Origin: Metabacillus rhizolycopersici
GTDB lineage: Bacteria > Bacillota > Bacilli > Bacillales > Bacillaceae
DNA: 60,784 bases
Reading direction: 5' to 3'
Assembly (NCBI RefSeq): GCF_020075705.1
Contig: NZ_JAIQUM010000027.1
Span: forward strand, 1-60,784
Positions 1 through 11,325 of this stretch are shown here, piece after piece (position 1 is the stretch's first letter; every line of letters starts with the position of its first letter). The translations under genes and the position numbers were made by a program. The notes under the pieces are model-generated. The model did no database searches. It was not told where the DNA came from and saw only the letters and a list, made by a program, of their open reading frames with translations.

Positions 1-80
<80 letters not shown>

Positions 81-87
81 AATGAGT

Positions 88-119
88 AAAAAGATCAGTA
101 GAGATACTGGTCTTTTTCG
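88..119 (+). terminator. rRNA operon terminator
   Basis: AAAAAGATCAGTA (88-100), loop GAGA, then TACTGGTCTTTTT (105-117): a 13-bp stem with one G-U pair running into a U tract directly after 5S. Confidence 0.9.
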
Positions 120-135
120 TTGTTTAGCAATTAAG

Positions 136-280
136 AAAATTCTTGTACTATGGATAAGCCGTCCAACTAGAGTACCTAGCTTCTCTTAGGGTTACAGTTA
201 CTTTTGAATTGAAGGTGAAAAATATCTTCAATTCAAAAGCGTCCTATTTGCCCAAGTCTAATCAAGGCGCTTCCGCTTTT
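136..280 (+). repeat. Intergenic hairpin repeat, copy R1 (head type A)
   Basis: Head ATTCTTGTACTATGGATAAG, tail ATCAAGGCGCTTCCGCTTTT. The variable inner arm is a perfect 14-bp stem (201-214 with 226-239). It fills most of the gap between the rRNA terminator and csfB. The outer arm is degenerate in this copy. Confidence 0.75.
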
Positions 281-364
281 GTTCTTTTGTTTATCCAAGA
301 CAAACACATTAAACTTTTTCTTACATAAAGTATTGAAAACAACACTAAATATATTCTGAATTGT

Positions 365-393
365 GTATACAATCGAACGGATTGGTCAAACTA
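365..393 (+). promoter_or_regulatory. csfB promoter, sigma-F/sigma-G type
   Basis: GTATA (365-369), 17 nt, then CAAACTA (387-393), overlapped by GGTCAAACTA, which fits the sigma-F -10 consensus at all but one fixed position. It resembles the GTATA-18-CATACTA promoter before fin. csfB is known in B. subtilis to be a forespore gene. The start site would fall near 400, just before the RBS. Confidence 0.5.
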
Positions 394-414
394 AAAAGTA
401 TGGAGGTGGAGAAT

Positions 415-618
415 GTGAATACTAATAACATAGAAAAGCAAAAAGGGGAAATTTGTATTGTGTGTGATCGGGAAAAATCGGTAGGAATTCATCTCTATAC
501 GAGCTTTATTTGTGTAGACTGTGAACGAGAAATGATTAGTACACAGACATCTGATCCTAAATACCAATACTACTTAGAAAAGTTACGTAGGGTTAAAAAC
601 CCACCACTTTATTCATAA
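415..618 (+). CDS. csfB: Anti-sigma factor CsfB (Gin)
   Basis: Small zinc-binding anti-sigma factor of about 67 residues. In B. subtilis it blocks sigma-G in the early forespore and sigma-E at the wrong time or place. The two CxxC pairs, CIVC and CVDC, and the C-terminal NPPLYS are the family hallmarks. The GTG at 415 is chosen because GGAGGTGG lies 6-7 nt before it and it gives the usual ~64-residue length; the TTG at 361 would add a tail with no RBS. Unlike in B. subtilis, xpaC and yaaN do not follow it. A strong terminator ends the unit. Confidence 0.93.
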   Translation: MNTNNIEKQKGEICIVCDREKSVGIHLYTSFICVDCEREMISTQTSDPKYQYYLEKLRRVKNPPLYS

Positions 619-672
619 GGTTGAAATTGATCATTTGATTGGTCTACAAATTCTGTTTTATTGAAATATGGA

Positions 673-708
673 GGCGCTGACTGTGAGAAAAGTCAGCGCC
701 TTCTTTTG
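673..708 (+). terminator. csfB terminator
   Basis: Perfect 10-bp stem GGCGCTGACT / AGTCAGCGCC (673-682 with 691-700), 8-nt loop, followed by TTCTTTTG. Confidence 0.9.
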
Positions 709-837
709 GCATCTCGGGAGTTAGATAGAGATCGACGTTGACGTCGAGTTCTAGCGGCTAGGAGGAGAATTATTCTAGATTTTAAAAAAGACTACTACCA
801 CTTAGGGGACCTAATAGTCCATGAGAAGAATAAGTCG

Positions 838-846
838 TGTTATAAT
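838..846 (+). promoter_or_regulatory. Extended -10 promoter for the yaaO-tmk unit
   Basis: TGTTATAAT gives a consensus -10 with an extended TGn. No good -35 hexamer lies 17 nt upstream. It is 33 nt before the yaaO start. Confidence 0.45.
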
Positions 847-878
847 GACTTTAGATAAAATGAAGGACGATGATTTTT

Positions 879-2321
879 ATGGAAACACCTCTCTTTTCAG
901 CACTAATGCAACATGTGAAGAGCAATCCCTTATCCTTGCATGTTCCAGGGCATAAGAATGGGACTGTATTTATGAAGGAAGCTGAACAAATCTATAAGGG
1001 GATTTTACCCTTTGATGTAACTGAATTAACTGGATTGGATGATTTGCATGACCCTAAGGAAGCTATAGCAAAGGCGCAACAGCTTGCAGCGGTACTATAT
1101 AATGTGCAGAGTACATATTTTTTAGTGAATGGATCAACAGTTGGAAATTTAGCGATGATTTTAGCTTGTTGTAATGAAGGGGATGAGGTCCTTGTTCAAC
1201 GGAATTCCCATAAATCCATTATTAATGGAATTTATTTAGCTGGAGCTAGGCCGATTTTTTTATCACCAAAAGTAGATGAGATGTATCAAGTTCCATCTTA
1301 TGTCGAATTAGAAACTGTAAAAGAAGCGATAGAATGTTATCCAATGGCGAAAGCATTAATTTTAACAAATCCAAATTATTATGGTCTATCAATTGATTTA
1401 ACAGAAATGATTAAATTTGCTCATAGCTTCCATATCCCTGTACTTGTTGATGAAGCGCACGGTGCTCATTATATAGCAGGAGGGCAATTTCCTGTTTCTA
1501 GCATCGAGGCTGGTGCAGACATTGTTGTTCATTCTGCTCATAAATCATTACCAGCAATGACAATGGGATCCTATCTTCATCTGAATAGTGAATTAGTTGA
1601 TAAAGAAAAGCTTCATTTTTATTTATCGCTATTACAAAGTAGTAGCCCATCATATCCAATAATGGCTTCATTGGATTTAGCGAGGGCATATTTAGAAAAC
1701 ATTATGAAAGAAGAGAAACTGCCTGAAATTTTAAAGTCAATTGAGATGGTGGAGCAGCAAATAAACTCTATGGAAGAAATAGAAATTGTTCATTCAATTG
1801 ATAAGTTGGTGAGTACTGATCCTTTGAAGATGACAATTCGATCAAGAAATAATGTAACTGGATTTGAACTTCAGGACTTTTTTGAATCACAAAGTATTTA
1901 TGCGGAACTAGCTGACCCAACTAAATTACTGTTTATGTTGCCACTACATGATACTACGTCTATCACAAATAAATTAAAGGCCATAAATAAGGGGGTTCCC
2001 AATCCGTCACGTCCCATACATGCAAAACAACACATTCGTATGGAGGATAGCCAAACGAATAGCATCCAGCCACTAGAAGTCTCCTATTCCTACTTGAAAG
2101 TATGTGAAAAGAAAGTGGTAGCCTTTGAGGAAGCTGTCGGGTTTTACTCTGCAGAATCAATTATTCCCTATCCTCCTGGTATACCATTTCTTATGATGGG
2201 GGAAAAAGTGACAGCCAATTTAATCATACAATTAAAGAATTTGATGAAATCTGGTGTGAAAATCCAAGGAGATAATCATATTCAACAAGGAAGAATAACG
2301 ATATATATGAAAAGCAGGTGA
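879..2321 (+). CDS. yaaO: Orn/Lys/Arg decarboxylase family protein YaaO
   Basis: PLP-dependent fold-type I enzyme of the basic amino acid decarboxylase family; the substrate is not proven for YaaO. The 480-residue length equals B. subtilis YaaO. The motif HSAHKSLPA carries the PLP lysine at about residue 222, preceded by VDEAHGAH, which holds the cofactor-binding Asp and His. The N-terminal HVPGHKNG is also typical. ATG 879 is preferred over ATG 870 because AAGGA ends only 2 nt before 870 and because the family begins M-x-TPL. It overlaps or abuts tmk. Confidence 0.93.
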   Translation: METPLFSALMQHVKSNPLSLHVPGHKNGTVFMKEAEQIYKGILPFDVTELTGLDDLHDPKEAIAKAQQLAAVLYNVQSTYFLVNGSTVGNLAMILACCNEGDEVLVQRNSHKSIINGIYLAGARPIFLSPKVDEMYQVPSYVELETVKEAIECYPMAKALILTNPNYYGLSIDLTEMIKFAHSFHIPVLVDEAHGAHYIAGGQFPVSSIEAGADIVVHSAHKSLPAMTMGSYLHLNSELVDKEKLHFYLSLLQSSSPSYPIMASLDLARAYLENIMKEEKLPEILKSIEMVEQQINSMEEIEIVHSIDKLVSTDPLKMTIRSRNNVTGFELQDFFESQSIYAELADPTKLLFMLPLHDTTSITNKLKAINKGVPNPSRPIHAKQHIRMEDSQTNSIQPLEVSYSYLKVCEKKVVAFEEAVGFYSAESIIPYPPGIPFLMMGEKVTANLIIQLKNLMKSGVKIQGDNHIQQGRITIYMKSR

Positions 2322-2323
2322 GT

Positions 2324-2956
2324 ATGTTGATTGGAAAGTTTATTACGTTTGAAGGGCCAGAAGGAGCTGGCAAGACCACTATCTTAGAGTTATTAATGAA
2401 GGATTTACAGCAATCAGGTATTGAAGCTGTATTTACGAGAGAACCCGGTGGTATACATATAGCAGAAAAAATTCGTGAAGTAATTTTAAATAAGGAACAT
2501 ACAGAGATGGATGCGAGAACAGAAGCTCTTCTATACGCAGCAGCAAGAAGGCAGCATCTTGTCGAAAAGGTTATCCCTGCAATAAAAAATGGTGAAATTG
2601 TCTTTTGTGACAGATTCATCGATAGTTCTCTAGCATATCAAGGACATGCAAGGGGCTTAGGCATTGATGAAGTACTTTCAATCAATGAATTTGCGATTAA
2701 TGGATTTATGCCAGATCTAACATTTTATTTTAGTATCGAACCAGAAAGAGGGCTTGAAAGGATCGCAAGTAGCTCAGAAAGAGAAAAGAACCGTCTTGAT
2801 TTAGAAGGACTTTCATTTCATAAGAAGGTACAGGAAGGCTACGAGAAGGTTATTAACAGGTTTCAAGAAAGAATCGTAATCATTGATGCTGATAAACCAA
2901 TGATTGAAGTATTAGATGATGTAAAAAATGTTTTAAAAGAGCATATTCAAATGTAA
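2324..2956 (+). CDS. tmk: Thymidylate kinase
   Basis: Phosphorylates dTMP to dTDP, an essential step of dTTP supply. The P-loop GPEGAGKT is at residues 11-18, the CDRF..SSLAYQG substrate motif starts near residue 95, and an [13 protein letters not shown] segment follows near residue 145. It has 210 residues, a normal size. ATG 2324 is used because AAAGCAGG lies about 6 nt upstream; the GTG at 2318 is too close to that RBS. The start lies 2 nt beyond the yaaO stop codon, so the two genes are probably coupled. Confidence 0.95.
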   Translation: MLIGKFITFEGPEGAGKTTILELLMKDLQQSGIEAVFTREPGGIHIAEKIREVILNKEHTEMDARTEALLYAAARRQHLVEKVIPAIKNGEIVFCDRFIDSSLAYQGHARGLGIDEVLSINEFAINGFMPDLTFYFSIEPERGLERIASSSEREKNRLDLEGLSFHKKVQEGYEKVINRFQERIVIIDADKPMIEVLDDVKNVLKEHIQM

Positions 2957-3024
2957 ACTCCTAATGGAATTTTATTACCATTAATCTAGCAATGAATCAC
3001 TTAGGTGAACATGTTACAATATAG

Positions 3025-3369
<345 letters not shown>

Positions 3370-3441
3370 CCTTCTATCTAGCGATATAGTAACGCTCTCC
3401 TTCAAAACAGTTTGTGGCAGTAAAACGCCATGGGGGTTTTT

Positions 3442-3882
3442 ATGAAAATTAGTCAAGAAATACGTTCTACGATGGATAAGCGAGGTCTGGAGCAGAAAGT
3501 AGTACAAACTGCCTCTAAGGGATTCGAAGATTTGATAACAAAGCAAGGTAATAAACTTCAAATGGAACAATTAAATCAACTACTAGTTACCATAGAAGAT
3601 GCTGGTCGACGCTTGTCTAAATCTAGGAATTTTAGTGATCTCTCAAAATATAAATTGTTGGTTAAAAAGTTTATACATGAGGCTGTTGAATATGGGATGA
3701 GAATGAAACAGTCAAGAAGTTGGGATTATAATGGAAATAGTAGACCATTAAAAATTATTGAACAGCTTGACCAGTCATTAATTGATTTAGCGGACGAGAT
3801 TGTTAAGAAGGAAAGCTCGTCGATTGATATCCTTGCAAAAATAGGTGAAGTTAAGGGATTGCTGATAAACCTATATACGTAG
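3442..3882 (+). CDS. yaaR: DUF327 protein YaaR
   Basis: Conserved 146-residue cytoplasmic protein of unknown function, always found between darA and holB in bacilli. It is mostly charged and helical, with no membrane segment or known catalytic motif; SRSWDYNGNSRPLKIIEQLD near residue 95 is the most conserved part. ATG 3442 gives exactly the B. subtilis length and has GGGGG 6-9 nt upstream. The ATG at 3430 would place the RBS inside the gene. Its stop is 15 nt before holB. Confidence 0.9.
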   Translation: MKISQEIRSTMDKRGLEQKVVQTASKGFEDLITKQGNKLQMEQLNQLLVTIEDAGRRLSKSRNFSDLSKYKLLVKKFIHEAVEYGMRMKQSRSWDYNGNSRPLKIIEQLDQSLIDLADEIVKKESSSIDILAKIGEVKGLLINLYT

Positions 3883-3897
3883 AGGGTGATGAGTGTT

Positions 3898-4890
3898 ATG
3901 GTTAAAAATTGGCAAGATATCGCGTCCTATCAGCCGCGGATCATGAAGTTATTAGCAAACAGTATCCAAAGGCAACGTTTAGCACACGCCTATTTATTTG
4001 AGGGGAAAAAGGGAACTGGTAAAATGGATATAGGTATCCTTTTAGCGAAAAGTTTCTTTTGTGAAAACCTTCTAGAATATGAGCCTTGTGAGAGTTGTAA
4101 AAATTGTAAGAGAATACAATCAGGTAACCATCCAGATGTTCATATCGTTGAACCTGATGGACTGTCAATTAAAAAGGGACAGATCCAAGCGTTACAAGAG
4201 GAGTTCTCGAAATCTGGTGTTGAATCGAGTAAAAAGCTTTATATCATTGTACATGCTGATAAAATGACGGTAAATGCAGCAAATAGTCTATTAAAGTTTC
4301 TAGAAGAGCCAAATGCAAACACAATTGCAATTTTAATGACGGAACAGTATCATAAAATGTTAAATACGATCCTATCTCGCTGTCAGTTACTTTCGTTTCA
4401 ACCATTACCACCGAAGATTATTCAGGAAACACTAGTTGAATCAGGTATTTCTAAGCATTTAGCAGCACTTGTCTCGCAATTAACCAATGATACGGAAGTG
4501 GCAATAGAAATTGCAAAAGATGATTGGTTTGCACAGGCGAGATTGAAAGTGATAAGATTATATGAAGTGCTCATAGACCGAAAAGGACAGGCACCAATCT
4601 ATATTCATACAGAGTGGATGAATCACTTTAATGATAAAGAGAAGCAAGAATCAGGCCTAGACCTGTTATTATATATATATAAAGATATCCTATCAGTACA
4701 AATAGGAAATGTGGAACAAGTCATTTATCATGACAAAATCCAGCAATTAACGCAGCATGCCCTTCAAATGACACAAAGAAGTGTGACTGAGAAGATAACT
4801 TCTATTTTAGAAGCTAAGAGAAAACTTCATGCCAATGTAAATCCGCAATTATTGATGGAGCAATTGGTGTTAACATTGCAGGAGGGATAA
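3898..4890 (+). CDS. holB: DNA polymerase III subunit delta prime
   Basis: Clamp-loader subunit that helps open the beta clamp at primer ends. A P-loop-like GKKGTGK is at residues 36-42, and a zinc module of four cysteines (55, 64, 67, 70) follows, as in other delta prime proteins. NSLLKFLEEPN and the SRC motif (NTILSRCQ) are present. At 330 residues it matches the family. AGAGGG at 3881-3886 is 11 nt before ATG 3898; GTG 3886 and ATG 3889 sit on the RBS. It is followed by ricT after 2 nt. Confidence 0.95.
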   Translation: MVKNWQDIASYQPRIMKLLANSIQRQRLAHAYLFEGKKGTGKMDIGILLAKSFFCENLLEYEPCESCKNCKRIQSGNHPDVHIVEPDGLSIKKGQIQALQEEFSKSGVESSKKLYIIVHADKMTVNAANSLLKFLEEPNANTIAILMTEQYHKMLNTILSRCQLLSFQPLPPKIIQETLVESGISKHLAALVSQLTNDTEVAIEIAKDDWFAQARLKVIRLYEVLIDRKGQAPIYIHTEWMNHFNDKEKQESGLDLLLYIYKDILSVQIGNVEQVIYHDKIQQLTQHALQMTQRSVTEKITSILEAKRKLHANVNPQLLMEQLVLTLQEG

Positions 4891-4892
4891 GT

Positions 4893-5720
4893 TTGTATGA
4901 TGTTGTAGGTGTTCGTTTTAAAAAGGCGGGTAAAATATATTATTTCGACCCTAATGGTTTTCAGATAGAGGATGACGACTTTGTTATCGTAGAAACAATT
5001 AGAGGAATTGAGTATGGTAAAGTCGTTTTAAATAACAAAAGAGTTGAGGAGAATGACGTCGTTTTACCACTAAAAAAAGTCATTCGACTTGCAGATGATA
5101 AAGATCGTTTAATGGTTCAGGAAAATCAAACCGCCGCGGAAGAAGCCTACCATGTGTGTCAGAAGAAAGTCTCTGAACACGGTTTAGATATGAAATTAGT
5201 TGATGTAGAATATACCTTTGACCGTAACAAGGTAATCTTTTATTTCACAGCAGATGGTCGAGTTGATTTCCGTGAGCTAGTAAAGGATTTGGCTGCGATC
5301 TTTAAAACGCGGATTGAACTTAGACAAATTGGCGTCCGAGATGAAGCTAAGATGTTGGGTGGGATAGGGCCATGTGGCCGCATGTTATGTTGCTCTACTT
5401 TTTTAGGTGATTTTGAGCCTGTATCTATTAAAATGGCTAAAGATCAAAACCTATCTCTAAATCCAACGAAAATCTCCGGTCTATGCGGACGATTAATGTG
5501 CTGTTTAAAATATGAAAACGATGAGTACGAATCGGCTAAAGAACTTTTACCAGATTTAGGGGAAATGATAGGCACTCCTAATGGATTGGGCAAAGTAGTT
5601 GGTCTAAATATCTTAGAACAAATTATACAAGTAAATCTTGTTGAACAAGAACGTGTGGTAGAATACACTTGGGATGAGTTACAAAAAGAAGGTGTAGTTC
5701 CAATGCAATCCACAGATTGA
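4893..5720 (+). CDS. ricT: RicT (YaaT), PSP1-domain protein of the RicAFT complex
   Basis: With RicA and RicF it forms an Fe-S complex that supports RNase Y-dependent mRNA processing, biofilm formation, competence and sporulation in B. subtilis. The 275-residue protein has two cysteine clusters, GPCGRMLCC (Cys161, 166, 167) and GLCGRLMCC (Cys198, 203, 204), the proposed cluster ligands. The start is TTG 4893, with GGAGGG 6 nt upstream and only 2 nt after holB. Its neighbours holB and yabA fit a replication-linked operon. Confidence 0.95.
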   Translation: MYDVVGVRFKKAGKIYYFDPNGFQIEDDDFVIVETIRGIEYGKVVLNNKRVEENDVVLPLKKVIRLADDKDRLMVQENQTAAEEAYHVCQKKVSEHGLDMKLVDVEYTFDRNKVIFYFTADGRVDFRELVKDLAAIFKTRIELRQIGVRDEAKMLGGIGPCGRMLCCSTFLGDFEPVSIKMAKDQNLSLNPTKISGLCGRLMCCLKYENDEYESAKELLPDLGEMIGTPNGLGKVVGLNILEQIIQVNLVEQERVVEYTWDELQKEGVVPMQSTD

Positions 5721-5733
5721 TGAGGTGGAACAA

Positions 5734-6105
5734 GTGGATAAAAAGGAGATATTTGAGTCTGTCAGTAGTATGGAAGAACAAATAGGATCTTTATACTCTC
5801 AACTTGGTGAGTTGAAGCAGCATCTAGGAGAGCTCATTGAGGAGAATCATCATTTAAAAATTGAAAATGGGAATTTGCGCCGAAGATTAGACTCAACATT
5901 TACAATCACAAATACTGATAAAGCAAAGAATATAAAAACAAAAGAAAAACAGCAAACGAAACAAAATCCAATTGATATCGGTGAAGGCTACGACAACTTA
6001 GCAAGATTGTATCAAGAGGGCTTTCATATATGCAATTTGCATTACGGTAGTCTGCGTAAAGATGGAGATTGTTTGTTTTGCTTATCATTTTTAAATAAGA
6101 AGTAA
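5734..6105 (+). CDS. yabA: Replication initiation control protein YabA
   Basis: Binds DnaA and the beta clamp and restrains re-initiation at oriC. Residues 1-60 form a leucine-zipper coiled coil ([22 protein letters not shown]). The C terminus holds the zinc tetramerisation motif with HICNLHYG at 98-105 and CLFC at 113-116. The length is 123 residues. GTG 5734 is selected because GAGGTGG is 6 nt upstream and the family begins MDKKE; GTG 5725 overlaps that RBS. Confidence 0.93.
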   Translation: MDKKEIFESVSSMEEQIGSLYSQLGELKQHLGELIEENHHLKIENGNLRRRLDSTFTITNTDKAKNIKTKEKQQTKQNPIDIGEGYDNLARLYQEGFHICNLHYGSLRKDGDCLFCLSFLNKK

Positions 6106-6110
6106 TGCGG

Positions 6111-6182
6111 CTGACTCATGATGGTTTGCCCCTCTAGAAGAAACCATGGAGGGAAAAACTTTAATTATGTGTCAGTTTTTTT
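6111..6182 (+). terminator. Possible terminator after yabA
   Basis: CTGACTCA (6111-6118) pairs with TGTGTCAG (6168-6175), one mismatch, followed by seven T. The 49-nt loop itself contains TGGTTT..AAACCA (6122-6146). Confidence 0.5.
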
Positions 6183-6288
6183 ATGTAAGTAAGAGGTTAT
6201 AGGTTATATACTTAGTTTTTGTGCCACTTGTTATAGTGTTTAATGCTTGTGGGCACTTTCGCATTTCATGTTAAAGGAGTTAGTATTC

Positions 6289-7056
6289 ATGGTTAACTTA
6301 ATTGGTGATGAGAGATTAGATTATTTATTAGCTGAGGATCTTCGGATTATCCAAAGCCCAACAGTCTTTTCCTTTTCTCTAGATGCAGTCCTGCTTGCCA
6401 AATTTGCCTATATGCCGATTCAAAAAGGTAATATAATCGATCTTTGTACAGGGAATGGTATTATTCCTTTATTATTAAGTACAAGAACAAAGGGAAAGAT
6501 TATCGGGGTAGAGATTCAGGAGAGGCTATATGATATGGCAGTGAGGAGCATTGCTTATAACAATTTAGAAGATCAAATTGAAATGATTCATGGGGACTTA
6601 AAGGATAGTACAAAAGTGCTTGGTCATGGAAAATACGATGTTGTGACGTGCAACCCACCTTATTTTTTGACCTCCGAAAGGAATATGCAAAATTTAAATG
6701 AACATCTTGCGATTGCTCGTCATGAGATTCTTTGTACGTTGGAGGATGTGATCCGGGTTAGTAGTCAACTATTGAAGCAAGGGGGCAAAGTTGCACTTGT
6801 TCATAGACCAGGAAGACTTGTCGACATCGTAGAGCTTATGAGGAAGTATGGGGTTGAGCCAAAGCGAATTCAATTTGTTTATCCAAAGCAAGGCAAAGAG
6901 GCAAATACGTTACTAGTTGAGGGAATTAAAGGCGGGCGTTCAGATTTAAAGATGTTACCTCCACTTGTTGTCTATAATGAGGAAAATGAATATTCAGAGG
7001 AAATAAAGACGATATTATATGGAGATAAAGCGGACGGAGCCTCAATCAATGAGTAG
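6289..7056 (+). CDS. yabB: tRNA1(Val) (adenine(37)-N6)-methyltransferase family protein YabB
   Basis: Rossmann-fold SAM-dependent methyltransferase of the TrmN6 family; the likely product is m6A in a tRNA anticodon loop, though the substrate in bacilli is inferred. The SAM motif [14 protein letters not shown] lies near residue 46, and the catalytic NPPY of amino-methyltransferases is at 122-125. ATG 6289 has AAAGGAG 9 nt upstream and gives 255 residues; the upstream TTG at 6247 has no RBS. yazA and rsmI follow in the same direction, forming an RNA-modification cluster. Confidence 0.92.
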   Translation: MVNLIGDERLDYLLAEDLRIIQSPTVFSFSLDAVLLAKFAYMPIQKGNIIDLCTGNGIIPLLLSTRTKGKIIGVEIQERLYDMAVRSIAYNNLEDQIEMIHGDLKDSTKVLGHGKYDVVTCNPPYFLTSERNMQNLNEHLAIARHEILCTLEDVIRVSSQLLKQGGKVALVHRPGRLVDIVELMRKYGVEPKRIQFVYPKQGKEANTLLVEGIKGGRSDLKMLPPLVVYNEENEYSEEIKTILYGDKADGASINE

Positions 7057-7097
7057 GTAAGTATGGATTCGTCCCCTCATCTTAAAGGGAGTTATCT

Positions 7098-7367
7098 ATG
7101 GAGCAAACAAATCATTATTTTTATGTGCTTGAATGTAGTGATGGGAGCTACTACGCGGGGTATACAGTTGATATAAACCAACGATTAAAAAAACATAATA
7201 ATGGTACTGGAGCAAAGTATACGAGAGGAAGAGCTCCAGTTAAACTTTTATACTCAGAAGAATTTGCTACAAAAAGTGATGCTTTAAAAATGGAAATATC
7301 CTTTAAAAGGTTAAAGAGAAAAGAAAAAGAACAATACATATATAGGACATCTAATGAAGAAAGGTAA
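7098..7367 (+). CDS. yazA: GIY-YIG nuclease domain protein YazA
   Basis: Small UPF0213 protein of 89 residues consisting of a single GIY-YIG domain. The paired tyrosine motifs YFYVLEC and YYAGYT begin the domain, and the Arg and Glu expected for catalysis (RLKKHN, KMEISFK) follow. Family members are relatives of UvrC/SLX1 nucleases, but no substrate is known. AAAGGGAG lies 7 nt before ATG 7098. It sits 8 nt before rsmI. Confidence 0.92.
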   Translation: MEQTNHYFYVLECSDGSYYAGYTVDINQRLKKHNNGTGAKYTRGRAPVKLLYSEEFATKSDALKMEISFKRLKRKEKEQYIYRTSNEER

Positions 7368-7375
7368 AGGGGAGT

Positions 7376-8254
7376 ATGTTAAAACAACAAAAAAGCTTTC
7401 ACAGTGAAGAAAAAGAAGTAGGGAATCTATATTTAGTTCCAACTCCAATTGGAAATTTGGAGGATATGACCTTCCGTGCAATAAAGATCTTAAAGGAAGT
7501 CGATCTTATTGCTGCTGAGGATACTCGTCAATCTAAAAAGCTATGCAATCACTTTGAAATTGAAACACCTATTTTTAGTTATCATGAACATAATAAGGAG
7601 ACAAGTGGTAGCCGGGTTCTTGAGTATTTGCAACAGAGGAAAAACATTGCGCTTATAAGTGATGCAGGTATGCCGACAATTTCAGACCCAGGTAGTGAAT
7701 TAGTGAAACAGGTTCTTGCTATAGGAGGAAATGTTATTCCGTTACCAGGTGCAAATGCCGCGTTGACAGCGCTCATTGCATCGGGAATTACTCCACAGCC
7801 GTTTTATTTTTTTGGCTTCCTTGGTCGTCAAAAGAGAGAAAAGAAAAATCAACTTGAACAATTACGGTATAGGAAAGAAACGATTATTTTATACGAATCA
7901 CCACATCGGCTAAAGGAAACGCTACAGCTCATGCAAGAGTATTTGGGGAATCGTTCCGTTTGTCTTTCAAGAGAATTGACAAAGAAATTTGAAGAATTTA
8001 TTCGTGGTACAATGGACGAAGTCATGAAATGGTCGGAAGAGAATGAGATTCGTGGAGAATTTTGTATTATCCTAGAAGGATCGAATGAAGAACCTTCTAC
8101 AGAGATTGATACATGGTGGAGTAAGTTGACCATAAAGGATCATGTTGAACACTATATCAAACAAGATTTCACTTCAAAGGATGCTATTAAACAAGTATCG
8201 AGTGAAAGAGGCATTCAGAAAAGAGAAGTTTATCAAGCCTATCATATTGAATAA
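7376..8254 (+). CDS. rsmI: 16S rRNA (cytidine(1402)-2'-O)-methyltransferase RsmI
   Basis: Adds the 2'-O-methyl group to C1402 in the ribosomal P site. It belongs to the tetrapyrrole-methylase fold: LYLVPTPIGNLEDMT near residue 17, AAEDTRQSKKL, SDAGMPTISDPG near 97 and LPGANAALTALIASG near 123 are diagnostic. It has 292 residues, the usual size. AAAGGGG precedes ATG 7376 closely, and the N-terminal MLKQQKSF matches the B. subtilis start. The gene faces abrB across a shared terminator. Confidence 0.95.
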   Translation: MLKQQKSFHSEEKEVGNLYLVPTPIGNLEDMTFRAIKILKEVDLIAAEDTRQSKKLCNHFEIETPIFSYHEHNKETSGSRVLEYLQQRKNIALISDAGMPTISDPGSELVKQVLAIGGNVIPLPGANAALTALIASGITPQPFYFFGFLGRQKREKKNQLEQLRYRKETIILYESPHRLKETLQLMQEYLGNRSVCLSRELTKKFEEFIRGTMDEVMKWSEENEIRGEFCIILEGSNEEPSTEIDTWWSKLTIKDHVEHYIKQDFTSKDAIKQVSSERGIQKREVYQAYHIE

Positions 8255-8265
8255 CTGAATGATTA

Positions 8266-8310
8266 GAAAAAGGGGTCTGATACTCGATGTTCGAGTCGGA
8301 CCCCTTTTTT
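8266..8310. terminator. Bidirectional terminator between rsmI and abrB
   Basis: AAAAAGGGGTC and GACCCCTTTTT close an inner stem ACTCGA/TCGAGT. A runs on the left and T runs on the right let it work for both converging genes. Confidence 0.92.
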
Positions 8311-8317
8311 AAGTGAA

Positions 8318-8599
8318 TTATTTTTGAACCAATTGGTTTTGAATTTCTGCTAAGATTTGTTCTGCACCTTCACGGCTAAGTACTAACTTTCCGCTTGCTA
8401 ATGCAAGGTTGTCATCAGAAACTTCCCCAGTCACCTGACAAGTCATATTAGGCTTGTATTTTTTTAGGATGATTTTTTCATCATCAACATAAATTTCTAA
8501 AGCATCCTTTTCTGCGATTCCTAATGTGCGACGTAATTCGATTGGAATAACAACACGTCCTAATTCATCAACTTTACGTACAATTCCAGTAGATTTCAT
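8318..8599 (-). CDS. abrB: Transition-state regulator AbrB
   Basis: Global DNA-binding repressor of post-exponential genes, including biofilm, competence and antibiotic genes and spoVG. It has 93 residues with the N-terminal swapped-hairpin DNA-binding domain (RKVDELGRVVIPIELRRTL) and a C-terminal multimerisation part, nearly identical to B. subtilis AbrB. On the minus strand GAGAGGAG lies 9 nt before the ATG. It is transcribed against its neighbours; its upstream region carries Spo0A boxes, so it is probably repressed by phosphorylated Spo0A. Confidence 0.98.
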   Translation of the reverse strand: MKSTGIVRKVDELGRVVIPIELRRTLGIAEKDALEIYVDDEKIILKKYKPNMTCQVTGEVSDDNLALASGKLVLSREGAEQILAEIQNQLVQK

Positions 8600-8649
8600 A
8601 ATAATAATCTCCTCTCAATTTCGACGTTCTCTATATTTATTTCTTATAC

Positions 8650-8666
8650 TTCGTCATTTTTCGACA
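8650..8666 (-). promoter_or_regulatory. Spo0A boxes in the abrB promoter region
   Basis: On the minus strand TGTCGAA (8666-8660) and ATGACGAA (8657-8650) lie about 11-27 nt downstream of the predicted abrB start site, the arrangement through which Spo0A represses abrB in B. subtilis. Confidence 0.7.
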
Positions 8667-8683
8667 AATTAATTTGCTTTTTA

Positions 8684-8712
8684 AGCATAACAGTGTTTCC
8701 AATAATCGTCAA
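8684..8712 (-). promoter_or_regulatory. abrB sigma-A promoter
   Basis: Minus strand: TTGACG (8712-8707), 17 nt, TATGCT (8689-8684), with TGT directly before the -10 hexamer as an extended element. Confidence 0.65.
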
Positions 8713-8898
8713 TCATTTTATTTTATTTTCCATGTAAAAAAATAGGTGGATTTTATTAAACCTTTTAGGATTAAGGTTCAGTTCGGTTGAAGGTTACTAA
8801 AACACGGGAATTTGTCCTTTATTTGGGATTATAAATGTCAATTAATTTGAGTTGTTGGGGCAATTTTAGAAGGAAATGATTCATGAGTTGAGGAGAAT

Positions 8899-8929
8899 TT
8901 TCGACAAAAATTTTAGGATCGTGTCGAAA
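8899..8929. promoter_or_regulatory. Inverted pair of Spo0A-box-like sites
   Basis: TTTCGACA (8899-8906) and TGTCGAAA (8922-8929) form an exact 8-bp inverted repeat with a 15-nt spacer. They lie in the 590-nt gap between abrB and metG, about 45 nt upstream of the predicted metG -35. Each half matches the 0A box; binding is inferred. Confidence 0.45.
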
Positions 8930-8973
8930 GTAATTCTAAATTGAAAAATTCTCAAATCTTTAGGTATATATTC

Positions 8974-9001
8974 TTGATATTAGAGGCTAAGATGGTATCA
9001 T
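8974..9001 (+). promoter_or_regulatory. metG promoter candidate
   Basis: TTGATA (8974-8979), 16 nt, TATCAT (8996-9001). It would start an RNA near 9008 with a leader of about 180 nt. Confidence 0.5.
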
Positions 9002-9091
9002 AAAGAGTATGAAAATAGTGAATATGGATAGGTTAGTAATGCTTGAGAATTTTATCATTATAGACATCCATTGAAATACTAGTTTTTACAT

Positions 9092-9127
9092 AACGCTCTC
9101 GTCCTTAGGGGCGAGAGCGTTTTTTTA
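9092..9127 (+). terminator. Intrinsic terminator in the metG leader
   Basis: AACGCTCTCG / CGAGAGCGTT (9092-9101, 9112-9121), loop about 10 nt, followed by a T7 run ending at 9127, 59 nt before metG. It resembles terminators of regulated aminoacyl-tRNA synthetase leaders, but no T-box sequence (TGGNACCGCG) is present. Confidence 0.85.
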
Positions 9128-9174
9128 GGAGAAGCAAAAATTGGCAAGAGGAAAGGTTTTTCCAAATAGATTGA

Positions 9175-11169
<1,995 letters not shown>

Positions 11170-11254
11170 GCACCTGCAATTTTCGACAGGGAAAAACAAT
11201 AGGGAAATTGCATTGTTAAGCCTAAAATAGACAAATAATATGTTTAATAAAAAG

Positions 11255-11295
11255 AAGGATGTTCCACGTGTAACATTTTGTAGAACATCCTTTTG
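11255..11295 (+). terminator. metG terminator
   Basis: AAGGATGTTC (11255-11264) pairs perfectly with GAACATCCTT (11283-11292), 18-nt loop, followed by a short T run. Confidence 0.65.
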
Positions 11296-11325
11296 ATTTG
11301 TCGATGGAAAGAAGGGAGTAGAAAA

